Origin: Chromatiales bacterium | Lineage (GTDB): Bacteria > Pseudomonadota > Gammaproteobacteria > UBA6429 > Thiohalophilaceae | DNA: 5,339 bases | Direction: 5' to 3' | Assembly: GCA_024641465.1 (NCBI GenBank) | Contig: JAHEDB010000190.1 | Span: 1 to 5,339, forward strand | Part shown: positions 1-5,339 of the stretch, piece by piece | Layout: every line of letters starts with the position of its first letter | Position numbering within the stretch: position 1 is the first letter of the stretch | Notes under the pieces: model-generated | Database searches by the model: none | What the model saw: the letters and a program-made list of their open reading frames with translations, nothing else | Told to the model about the DNA's origin: nothing | Program-made: the position numbers and the translations under genes

Positions 1-604
1 TAATCAGTTCGGCGATACCCTGCACGGCCCCAAGCAACACGTCATTGGCCGCCTTAAAGGCATCCAGCAGACTGATCTGCTTACCCAGCACACTGAGCAA
101 CTTCTCATTCGGAATCGTGATCAGGGAGTCGACGTAGGTCTTAAGTTCCTCGATGCCCTGTACCGCGATATCCATTCGCTTCTTGCCCTCAAACGGGAAG
201 GGCTTGGTGACCACCGCCACGGTCAGGATACCCATTTCCCGGGCAATCTGCGCCACGATTGGAGCACCGCCGGTGCCGGTTCCGCCACCCATGCCGGCCG
301 TGATGAAGACCATATCGGCACCCTGCAGGACTTCATAGATCCGTTCACGGTCTTCCATGGCGGCCTGCCGGCCGATCTCCGGATTGGCGCCAGCCCCCAG
401 CCCCTTGGTGATGCTACTCCCAAGGTGCAGGAGCGTTTTGGCCGATGAATTTTTCATCGCCTGTGAATCGGTATTGGCGCAGATAAAATCCACACCTTCG
501 ATATTTTGTCGCACCATGTGCTCAACGGCGTTACCGCCGCCGCCGCCGACACCGATCACCTTGATTACTGCATTCTGACTGTAGCTATCCATCAGTTCGA
601 ACAT
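1..604 (-). CDS. ftsZ: Cell division protein FtsZ, N-terminal 201 codons (3' end beyond window)
   Basis: FtsZ is the tubulin-like GTPase that polymerises at midcell into the Z ring and recruits the divisome. Translation from the ATG at 604 gives MFELMDSYSQNAVIKVIG, then the glycine-rich nucleotide loop GVGGGGGNA (residues 18-26), DFICANTDSQ (39-48), and the tubulin signature GGGTGTG at 106-112. TKPFPFEGKKR and the SLITIPNEKLL segment follow. These are hallmark FtsZ sequences in the expected order. The fragment stops at residue 201 after GAVQGIAELI, just before the catalytic T7 loop (NxDxxD), which must lie outside the window. The start is supported by a perfect AGGAGG eight bases upstream. 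It is the last gene visible in the cluster, 41 nt after ftsA. No frameshift or missing residue is seen in the visible part. Identification is essentially certain. Confidence 0.98.
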   Translation of the reverse strand, partial: MFELMDSYSQNAVIKVIGVGGGGGNAVEHMVRQNIEGVDFICANTDSQAMKNSSAKTLLHLGSSITKGLGAGANPEIGRQAAMEDRERIYEVLQGADMVFITAGMGGGTGTGGAPIVAQIAREMGILTVAVVTKPFPFEGKKRMDIAVQGIEELKTYVDSLITIPNEKLLSVLGKQISLLDAFKAANDVLLGAVQGIAELI

Positions 605-612
605 CGCTCTAC

Positions 613-618
613 CCTCCT
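613..618 (-). promoter_or_regulatory. Ribosome binding site of ftsZ
   Basis: The minus strand reads AGGAGG, a full match to the anti-Shine-Dalgarno core, with eight bases before the ftsZ ATG at 604. It is one of the two strongest sites in the window, which fits the known need for FtsZ in large excess over FtsA and FtsQ. It also fixes the ftsZ start. Confidence 0.85.
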
Positions 619-645
619 AACTGACCACTTCGTTAAAGTTAAATA

Positions 646-1881
646 CTAGAAATTACCCTGAAACCAACCCTTCATCCGGCGCACCACGCTGCGCATACCG
701 CCGGACAAATGTAAATCAGACTCGCGCATGGTCCGATTTTGATAACCAAACAACAACAAACCCACGCCAGTGGAATAAATCGGGTTTCGCACCACATCCA
801 CCAGACCGGTAACATATTGCGGGCTGCCCTGCCGAACCGGCATGTGGAAGATTTCTTCCGCCAGTTCCACCGCACCCTCCATCTTGGAACTGCCGCCGGT
901 CAGGACGATCCCCGCCGCACACAGGTCTTCAAATCCGCTACGCCGCAATTCGGTCTGGATCAGCGTAAATAGTTCTTCATAGCGAGGCTCGACCACCTCG
1001 GCCAGGGTCTGCCTTGCCAATCGCCGTGTAGGGCGGTCACCGACACTCGGCACCTCGATCGTTTCATCGGGGCTGGCCAATTGCGTCAGGGCACAGGCAT
1101 ATTTGATCTTGATCTCTTCTGCATATTGCGTCGGGGTGCGCAAGGCCACGGCGATATCGTTGGTGACCTGATCACCGGCGATCGGGATCACCGCCGTATG
1201 CCGGATCGCCCCTTCGGTAAACACCGCCAGGTCGGTGGTACCACCACCGATATCCACCAGACACACACCCAGTTCCTTTTCATCTTCCGTCAGCACGGCA
1301 TGGCTGGAGGCCAGTTGTTCGAGAATGATGTCATCGACTTCCAGCCCGCAACGGCGCACGCACTTGATAATGTTCTGCGCGGCACTCACCGCGCCGGTGA
1401 CCATGTGCACCTTGGCCTCCAGTCGCACACCGGACATACCAATGGGCTCACGAATTCCTTCCTGCGAATCGATCACAAATTCCTGTGGCAGGATGTGCAG
1501 GATCTTTTGATCTGCCGGAATGGCCACGGCGCGGGCCGCATCGATCACTCGCTCCACATCCGGACCCGTCACCTCTTTGTCCCGTATCGCCACAATGCCG
1601 TGGGAATTCAGGCTGCGAATATGACTCCCCGCAATACCGGCGTAGACGGAGTGGATCTGGCAACCGGCCATCAACTCGGCCTCTTCAACGGCACGCTGGA
1701 TCGATTGCACCGTGGACTCGATATTGACGACCACCCCTTTTTTTAAGCCGCGCGACGGATGTGAGCCCAGACCGATGATCTCGACATCCCCATCAGCGGT
1801 AATCTCACCGACGATCGCCACCACCTTGGAGGTGCCGATATCGAGCCCGACAATCAAATTTTTCTCTGTTTTTTTCGACAT
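646..1881 (-). CDS. ftsA: Cell division protein FtsA, actin-like membrane tether for FtsZ
   Basis: FtsA is an actin-fold ATP-binding protein that anchors FtsZ filaments to the inner membrane and recruits later divisome proteins. From the preferred start it has 411 residues (E. coli has about 420). Visible motifs are the phosphate-1 loop GLDIGTSKV (12-20), the phosphate-2 loop DIGGGTTD (210-217) and the adenosine motif GIVLTGGSS (324-332). The FtsA-specific 1C (SHS2) domain lies at about 75-155, followed by VEPRYEEL. The C-terminal amphipathic membrane-targeting helix is RSVVRRMKGWFQGNF. Start choice: an ATG at 1899 in the same frame adds MPRRRI, but it has no good ribosome binding site. The ATG at 1881 has GGAG seven bases upstream, and MSKKTEKNLIVGLDIG aligns with the E. 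coli N-terminus, so I prefer it. It lies 28 nt after ftsQ and 41 nt before ftsZ. Identity is certain; the exact start is less so. Confidence 0.96.
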   Translation of the reverse strand: MSKKTEKNLIVGLDIGTSKVVAIVGEITADGDVEIIGLGSHPSRGLKKGVVVNIESTVQSIQRAVEEAELMAGCQIHSVYAGIAGSHIRSLNSHGIVAIRDKEVTGPDVERVIDAARAVAIPADQKILHILPQEFVIDSQEGIREPIGMSGVRLEAKVHMVTGAVSAAQNIIKCVRRCGLEVDDIILEQLASSHAVLTEDEKELGVCLVDIGGGTTDLAVFTEGAIRHTAVIPIAGDQVTNDIAVALRTPTQYAEEIKIKYACALTQLASPDETIEVPSVGDRPTRRLARQTLAEVVEPRYEELFTLIQTELRRSGFEDLCAAGIVLTGGSSKMEGAVELAEEIFHMPVRQGSPQYVTGLVDVVRNPIYSTGVGLLLFGYQNRTMRESDLHLSGGMRSVVRRMKGWFQGNF

Positions 1882-1888
1882 AATCCTT

Positions 1889-1892
1889 CTCC
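1889..1892 (-). promoter_or_regulatory. Ribosome binding site deciding the ftsA start
   Basis: The minus strand reads GGAGAAGGATT and then ATG. GGAG is seven bases from the ATG at 1881, a normal spacing. An overlapping AAGGA sits only two bases away, which is too close. The alternative ATG at 1899 has only a weak CAGG immediately before it. This favours 1881 as the start. Confidence 0.6.
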
Positions 1893-1909
1893 GGGGCATC
1901 CTGCCAAGA

Positions 1910-2653
1910 TCACTGTTTCCTCAGCATGCTAAAACCATTGGTGTAACGCATATCGATCCGTTGGGTATGGTTTATATCAGCCGCCAGTACCTTGTCATAT
2001 ATTCGTGTAAATCGGTTAAGCCGCTGATAATAGGCATCGCGACCCAACAATAGACTCAATTCATTATCAAACCGCAGCGTCAGTGAGCGACGTTCATCCA
2101 TATCCAGTTGCCGAATAGTCAGTCCCGTCATTTTTAAAATTGTACTCATCGCACGATAGTGTTCGAGCATTTGTTGCTGTGTATTCAGCGGACCATTCAA
2201 AACCGGCAATCCAGCCGGAAAGGTACTTTTATCGGGTGAGAACACCTCGCCGCGCTGATTAAGCAAGCCATTGTCATGCCACCGCGCCACGGCCTGTTGC
2301 TCCGTGACGCTGATCATCAGCGTATCCGGCCAGATGCGTCGCACACTGGCCCGCTCGACCCAGGGCAGTGACTCAATCGTGTCCTGCACGCTCCTGACAT
2401 CGACATTGAAATAGCCGCCTTTAATATCACCTACCTTGCTCAACAACATCGCCTCGGTGAGATTGATAAAGGCCCCCTGGGCACGTACCTTCTGGATCGG
2501 CAGCAGCTCGGGGTCATTCAGTTTCATCAGTCCCATCACCAGGGCACTCAGCACGGATATCACCAGCATCAGTTTGGGTAGTGCAGCTAAGATGCGCCGC
2601 CAGTCAAACTGACTGCCCGGGACCACTGCCTGACGTGCCACACGTGTCACCAT
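1910..2653 (-). CDS. ftsQ: Cell division protein FtsQ
   Basis: FtsQ is a bitopic inner-membrane divisome protein that, with FtsB and FtsL, connects the early Z-ring proteins to septal peptidoglycan synthesis. The 247 residues show a short basic cytoplasmic tail (1-25, with WRR) and one transmembrane helix at about 26-45 (LPKLMLVISVLSALVMGLMK). A periplasmic POTRA domain follows at about 50-120, ending in the family signature PWVERASVRRIWPDTL (97-112) and SVTEQQAVARW. The beta domain comes next, with GLLNQRGEVF (129-138) and near the end RIDMRYTNGFSM (232-243), a conserved FtsQ closing motif. The length is slightly below E. coli FtsQ (276). Its ATG shares one base with the ddl stop (TAATG). 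No Shine-Dalgarno sequence sits at proper distance (the nearest AAAGG is about 12 nt away), so translation is probably coupled to ddl. Identification is secure. Confidence 0.96.
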   Translation of the reverse strand: MVTRVARQAVVPGSQFDWRRILAALPKLMLVISVLSALVMGLMKLNDPELLPIQKVRAQGAFINLTEAMLLSKVGDIKGGYFNVDVRSVQDTIESLPWVERASVRRIWPDTLMISVTEQQAVARWHDNGLLNQRGEVFSPDKSTFPAGLPVLNGPLNTQQQMLEHYRAMSTILKMTGLTIRQLDMDERRSLTLRFDNELSLLLGRDAYYQRLNRFTRIYDKVLAADINHTQRIDMRYTNGFSMLRKQ

Positions 2654-3597
2654 TAATTTCTGCTGCCTTTATTTGTCAGTGTCTGTTGCAGGATACGAAC
2701 CACCAGTTCATCAAACGCGATCCCCTTGGCCTTGGCCGCCATCGGCACCAATGAATGGTCGGTCATACCCGGCAGGGTATTCAGTTCAATGATCCAGGGA
2801 CGGTCCTGCTTGTCGATAAACAGATCCACACGCCCCCAGCCCTTCGCACCCAGGGCCTGGAAGGTGCTCAAGGCCAGACGCTGTAGCTGCGCCTCCTGTT
2901 CGGCAGGTAAACCACAGGGGCAGATGTAACGGGTGTCATTCGACACATACTTCGCCTCGTAATCATAAAAGGTCCTCGGCGTCTCCAGCCGGATAGCCGG
3001 TAAGACTTCATCGCCCAGGATCGCCACGGTGTATTCCTTGCCCTCGATCCACTGTTCGGCAATCACGGCGCCCTCGAACTGCGCCGCGGCCTGCCAGGCG
3101 CTATGCAGATTTTCCACACGCTCGACCTTGCTCATGCCGATACTCGAACCCTGTTGCGCCGGTTTGACCATCACCGGCAGGCCAAGGTTCGCTGCCACAT
3201 ATTCATAATCCGTGTCTTCGTCTAGCACCATATAGTTCGGTGTTGGCAGACCGATCCCTTCGAGCAGTTGCTTGGTGCGCAACTTGTCCATCGCCAGGGC
3301 CGAGGCCATGACACCACTACCGGTATAAGGAACCCCGAGCACTTCCAGTACGCCCTGAATCACGCCGTCTTCACCGCCCGGTCCGTGCAGGATGTTGAAT
3401 ACCCGGTCGTAATCGCCCTGCTGTAATTCACCGAGCACCGTGTCACGTTGCACATCGATGCCATGCGCATCGATACCGCGCTGTTGCATGGCCGCCAGTA
3501 CCGCGGCACCGCTCTTCAGCGACACCTCGCGCTCGGCCGCCCAGCCGCCCATTAATACCGCGACCTTGCCAAATTTTTTCGGATCGATAGGTGCCAT
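2653..3597 (-). CDS. ddl: D-alanine--D-alanine ligase (DdlB-type)
   Basis: This cytoplasmic ATP-grasp enzyme joins two D-alanines using ATP, making the dipeptide that MurF adds to the peptidoglycan precursor. From the ATG at 3597 it has 314 residues (E. coli DdlB has 306). Visible are VLMGGWAAEREVSLKSG (14-30), holding the glutamate equivalent to E. coli E15 (E22), LHGPGGEDG (70-78), YTGSGVMASALAMDK (91-105) and the ATP lysine K145 in VMVKPAQQGSS. S151, Y217 in YDYEAKY, R256 and D258 in GWGRVD, E271 and N273 in IELNT, and S282 in GMTDHSLVP match the known substrate and Mg residues. An upstream in-frame TTG at 3627 would add ten residues inside murB, but GAGGA eight bases before the ATG at 3597 argues for the latter. 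It follows murB by one base and overlaps ftsQ by one base. It is intact and should be active. Confidence 0.97.
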   Translation of the reverse strand: MAPIDPKKFGKVAVLMGGWAAEREVSLKSGAAVLAAMQQRGIDAHGIDVQRDTVLGELQQGDYDRVFNILHGPGGEDGVIQGVLEVLGVPYTGSGVMASALAMDKLRTKQLLEGIGLPTPNYMVLDEDTDYEYVAANLGLPVMVKPAQQGSSIGMSKVERVENLHSAWQAAAQFEGAVIAEQWIEGKEYTVAILGDEVLPAIRLETPRTFYDYEAKYVSNDTRYICPCGLPAEQEAQLQRLALSTFQALGAKGWGRVDLFIDKQDRPWIIELNTLPGMTDHSLVPMAAKAKGIAFDELVVRILQQTLTNKGSRN

Positions 3598-3598
3598 A

Positions 3599-4516
3599 CT
3601 AATTTTCCTCACCACCTTGCTGTTCAATTGCTTCGCCGACGATACAGACTTCCCGTACCAGCTCGACCTTGTGTAGCTGTTTGACCGTCGCGGCGACCTT
3701 GTGCATCAAGGTCTCGATATCGTGCGCCGTGGCGGTACCGGTATTGACGATAAAATTGGCATGTTTGTCCGACACACAGGCGCCACCAATACAGGTCCCC
3801 TTCAGCCCGGCCGCCTCAATCAAACGCGCGGCATAATCACCGGGCGGATTACGAAACACGGAACCCGCGTTGGGCAGTTGTGTCGGTTGCGATGCACCAC
3901 GCTTTGCCAATAGCTGTCTGTTCATTTCCTGTAGTTGCGCTGCATCACCGGGTTCGAGTTGCAACACCGTCGAGACAAACCATTCACCGGCCGCGCCCTT
4001 CACATGCCGATAACCAATCTCATACTCATCCGGTGTGCGCGTGCGCAACACACCCTGCTTATCGATGGTCGTTACACTCTTCACTATCTGCCAGGTCTCA
4101 CCACCAAACGCACCGGCATTCATGGCCAGCGCCCCACCCATGGTGCCCGGGATACCGCACAGGAAACCGGCATTCTGCAGGCCCTGTTTAGCGCTTTGTT
4201 TGGCCACCTTGGGACAGGCCACACCGGCCTCGACCTCAAGCTGTGCGCCATCCATAAAACGCATGCCGTTCAACACACCGCTGGTGCAGATGATGCTGCC
4301 CCTGAATCCACCATCACGGACTAATAAATTACTGCCCAGCCCCACCCAGTAAACCGGTTCATCCACCGGCAGTTGCGAGAGAAACAACACCAGGTCATCG
4401 ATGTCGGCCGGTTGAAAATAACGCGCCGCCGGACCACCCACGCGCCATGAGGTATGTCGAGACATGGGCTCGTTAACCTTGATAGCGCCGCGCAGGCCTG
4501 TCGTGTTTACTGGCAT
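3599..4516 (-). CDS. murB: UDP-N-acetylenolpyruvoylglucosamine reductase MurB
   Basis: MurB is a cytoplasmic FAD enzyme that uses NADPH to reduce UDP-GlcNAc-enolpyruvate to UDP-MurNAc, the second committed step of peptidoglycan precursor synthesis. The 305 residues from the ATG at 4516 show HTSWRVGGPA (21-30) and the FAD-binding GLGSNLLVRDGG (59-70). FLCGIPGTMGGALAMNAGAFG (118-138) and IGYR (167-170, substrate arginine) come next. NAGSVFRNP carries the catalytic serine S219, and VREVCIVG carries the general-acid glutamate E289. The short C-terminal domain resembles the type II MurB form. The frame stays open upstream to a GTG at 4621, but that extension has no family similarity, no spaced ribosome binding site, and overlaps a better small ORF, so I start at 4516. 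The signal before this ATG is weak (GTGAG, seven bases away). It lies 8 nt after the small ORF and 1 nt before ddl. Confidence 0.96.
   Translation of the reverse strand: MPVNTTGLRGAIKVNEPMSRHTSWRVGGPAARYFQPADIDDLVLFLSQLPVDEPVYWVGLGSNLLVRDGGFRGSIICTSGVLNGMRFMDGAQLEVEAGVACPKVAKQSAKQGLQNAGFLCGIPGTMGGALAMNAGAFGGETWQIVKSVTTIDKQGVLRTRTPDEYEIGYRHVKGAAGEWFVSTVLQLEPGDAAQLQEMNRQLLAKRGASQPTQLPNAGSVFRNPPGDYAARLIEAAGLKGTCIGGACVSDKHANFIVNTGTATAHDIETLMHKVAATVKQLHKVELVREVCIVGEAIEQQGGEEN
3606..3610 (-). promoter_or_regulatory. Ribosome binding site of ddl, inside the murB 3' end
   Basis: The minus strand reads GAGGA eight bases before the ddl ATG at 3597. It lies within the last codons of murB (Gly-Gly-Glu-Glu-Asn), so the end of MurB doubles as the ddl initiation signal. 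It supports the ATG over the upstream in-frame TTG. Confidence 0.7.
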
Positions 4517-4524
4517 GGTGTGAC

Positions 4525-4686
4525 TCACTTCCAGAACGGTCCTCGCCTGTTGGCCGGGGGTTGTTTGCCAGCGACAGGCAACGGTTTGGGTTCCGTTACA
4601 AGGGCCAGCTTTTTCAACCACTCCGGTAAATGGCTTTGCAGGGTTTCACCGCAACCCATGTGTAAACGTCTCGTCATTGCCGTCAT
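4525..4686 (-). CDS. Unrecognised 53-residue basic small ORF between murC and murB
   Basis: I do not recognise this protein. The ORF runs from the ATG at 4686 to a TGA at 4525-4527, filling almost all of the gap between murC and murB. It starts MTAMTRRLHMGCGETL, continues with a possible amphipathic helix SHLPEWLKKLALV (about 18-30), then a proline-rich tail EPKPLPVAGKQPP (32-44) ending NRRGPFWK. It has nine Lys/Arg against three Glu, seven prolines, one cysteine (C12), and no transmembrane helix or signal peptide. Support for translation: GGAGG lies eight bases before the ATG, right after the murC stop, and the stop is eight bases before the murB ATG, which itself lacks a good ribosome site. 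32 of 53 sense codons end in G or C. It could be a real small protein, a leader peptide coupling murC to murB, or chance. The competing reading of the same DNA is an N-terminal extension of MurB. Confidence 0.5.
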   Translation of the reverse strand: MTAMTRRLHMGCGETLQSHLPEWLKKLALVTEPKPLPVAGKQPPANRRGPFWK

Positions 4687-4694
4687 ATTCAATC

Positions 4695-4699
4695 CCTCC
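4695..4699 (-). promoter_or_regulatory. Strong ribosome binding site ahead of the murC-murB small ORF
   Basis: The minus strand reads TAGGGAGGGATTGAAT and then ATG, where TAG is the murC stop. GGAGG is eight bases from the ATG at 4686. It is about 180 nt from the murB ATG, so it cannot serve murB directly. This is the main evidence that the small ORF is translated. Confidence 0.65.
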
Positions 4700-5339
4700 C
4701 TATTTCTTTTCCAACAGACCCGACAGCCGGGTCGCCATGGCGCCGATACTACCGGCCCCCAGGGTCAGTAACAGATCACCGTCGTGCAGGACGCCTGACA
4801 GGGTCTCGGGTAATTGCTCGATATTTTCGACAAACACCGGCTCGACCATGCCGCGCAGGCGAATCGCCCGCGACAGGCTACGACCATCGGCACCGGCAAT
4901 CGGCTCTTCGCCCGCCGGATAGACTTCCAGCAAGACCAGTGCATCGACCTCCGATAACAACATGGCGAAGTCCTCGAACAGGTCGCGGGTGCGGGTGTAG
5001 CGGTGCGGCTGGAAGGCCAGCACCAGACGCTTGCCGGGCCAGCCATCACGAATCGCCTTGATCACCGCGGCGGCCTCGCGTGGGTGGTGGCCATAATCAT
5101 CGATGTGCAGGACTCTGCCATGGGACGTATTGATCTCGCCGTAACTCTGAAAACGTCGACCGACTCCCTGGAAACCCAGCAAGGCGGAGACGATCGCGGC
5201 ATCATCGACGCCCAGTTCGTGGGCAATCGCGATCCCGGCGAGGGCATTGAGGACATTGTGTTGGCCCGGCATGTTGAGGGTGATGTCCAGCCAGTCGGGA
5301 CAGCCCTTGCGCGATACCTTGAAGTGGGTTGAAAAATTG
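4700..5339 (-). CDS. murC: UDP-N-acetylmuramate--L-alanine ligase MurC, C-terminal part (5' end beyond window)
   Basis: MurC is the cytoplasmic ATP-dependent ligase that adds L-alanine to UDP-MurNAc, the first step of stem-peptide assembly. The frame is open at the window edge and gives 212 codons (first full codon at 5338) up to TAG at 4700-4702. E. coli MurC has 491 residues, so roughly the N-terminal 270, including the UDP-binding domain and the ATP P-loop, are missing here. The visible part begins at the end of the central ATPase domain with LNMPGQHNVLNALAGIAIA. The Mur ligase C-terminal domain follows, with IDDYGHHPREAA (80-86 is DDYGHHP), LAFQPHRYTRTRDLFEDF (107-124), LEVYPAGEEPIAGADGRSL and the closing LGAGSIG (193-199). 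All are MurC-type rather than MurD, MurE or MurF. The protein ends with GLLEKK and lacks the longer acidic tail of the E. coli enzyme. An internal ATG at 5272 is not the start. Confidence 0.96.
   Translation of the reverse strand, partial: NFSTHFKVSRKGCPDWLDITLNMPGQHNVLNALAGIAIAHELGVDDAAIVSALLGFQGVGRRFQSYGEINTSHGRVLHIDDYGHHPREAAAVIKAIRDGWPGKRLVLAFQPHRYTRTRDLFEDFAMLLSEVDALVLLEVYPAGEEPIAGADGRSLSRAIRLRGMVEPVFVENIEQLPETLSGVLHDGDLLLTLGAGSIGAMATRLSGLLEKK

Noticed and set aside
532..551. GCC-repeat tract near the start of ftsZ
   Set aside because: It encodes the conserved glycine-rich nucleotide-binding loop of FtsZ and is not a separate repeat element.
605..645. Possible terminator or promoter in the ftsA-ftsZ gap
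   Set aside because: Only a four-base stem (ACTT/AAGT) without a T tract can be drawn, and no clear -10/-35 pair is seen. The gap is well explained as spacer plus ribosome binding site.
1237..1248. Perfect 12-base palindrome GGTGGTACCACC
   Set aside because: It arises from the codons for Gly-Gly-Thr-Thr in the FtsA DIGGGTTD motif, so coding explains it.
1081..1746. Plus-strand ORF of 221 codons opposite ftsA
   Set aside because: It is fully antisense to a certain, conserved gene. Its composition (many His, Arg, Asp) is that of a mirror frame, and it has no recognisable family.
3598..3627. In-frame TTG-started extension of Ddl by ten residues overlapping murB
   Set aside because: TTG is a rare start. 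The ATG at 3597 has GAGGA at eight bases, and the extra residues are read from murB coding DNA in another frame.
3935..4324. Plus-strand ORF of 129 codons opposite murB
   Set aside because: Shadow of the murB reading frame with low-complexity, His- and Thr-rich translation and no recognisable domain.
4517..4621. In-frame GTG-started extension of MurB by 35 residues
   Set aside because: The extension has no similarity to MurB N-termini, no ribosome binding site at usable spacing (CCGGA abuts the GTG), and overlaps the small ORF that has a strong site.
5078..5098. Arg instead of Thr in the MurC GHHPTE motif
   Set aside because: The E. coli Thr is replaced by Arg (GHHPRE), but I recall this variant in other gammaproteobacterial MurC proteins, so it is probably normal variation.
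5003..5332. Plus-strand ORF of 109 codons opposite murC
   Set aside because: Antisense to conserved MurC C-terminal domain codons, with no independent support.

Overview
The window holds part of a bacterial division and cell wall (dcw) cluster, entirely on the minus strand. In transcription order (right to left) it reads murC (3' part) - a small unrecognised ORF - murB - ddl - ftsQ - ftsA - ftsZ (5' part). The gene order, a FtsQ of ordinary proteobacterial form, and FtsA and FtsZ sequences close to gammaproteobacterial ones all point to a Gammaproteobacterium of moderate to fairly high GC. murB lies between murC and ddl, unlike in E. coli where murB is elsewhere on the chromosome. I cannot name genus or family from sequence alone.

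Layout: 4700-5339 is the C-terminal 212 codons of MurC. 4525-4686 is a 53-codon ORF with a strong Shine-Dalgarno sequence, filling the murC-murB gap. 4516-3599 is murB (305 aa). 3597-2653 is ddl (314 aa). 2653-1910 is ftsQ (247 aa). 1881-646 is ftsA (411 aa from the preferred start). 604-1 is the first 201 codons of ftsZ. Spacing is tight: a 1-nt gap between murB and ddl, a TAATG stop/start overlap between ddl and ftsQ, 28 nt between ftsQ and ftsA, and 41 nt between ftsA and ftsZ. I see no terminator or convincing promoter, so this looks like one co-transcribed stretch. There is no gene-free region longer than 300 bases.

The genes work together. MurC and MurB make UDP-MurNAc and its first amino acid adduct, and Ddl supplies D-Ala-D-Ala for the pentapeptide. 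FtsQ links the divisome to septal wall synthesis, and FtsA tethers FtsZ polymers to the membrane.

The one element not explained by known dcw genes is the 53-codon ORF between murC and murB. Its reading frame, ribosome binding site and position just ahead of a poorly equipped murB start suggest either a small basic protein or a translated leader that couples murC to murB translation. Everything else looks like a normal, intact cluster.
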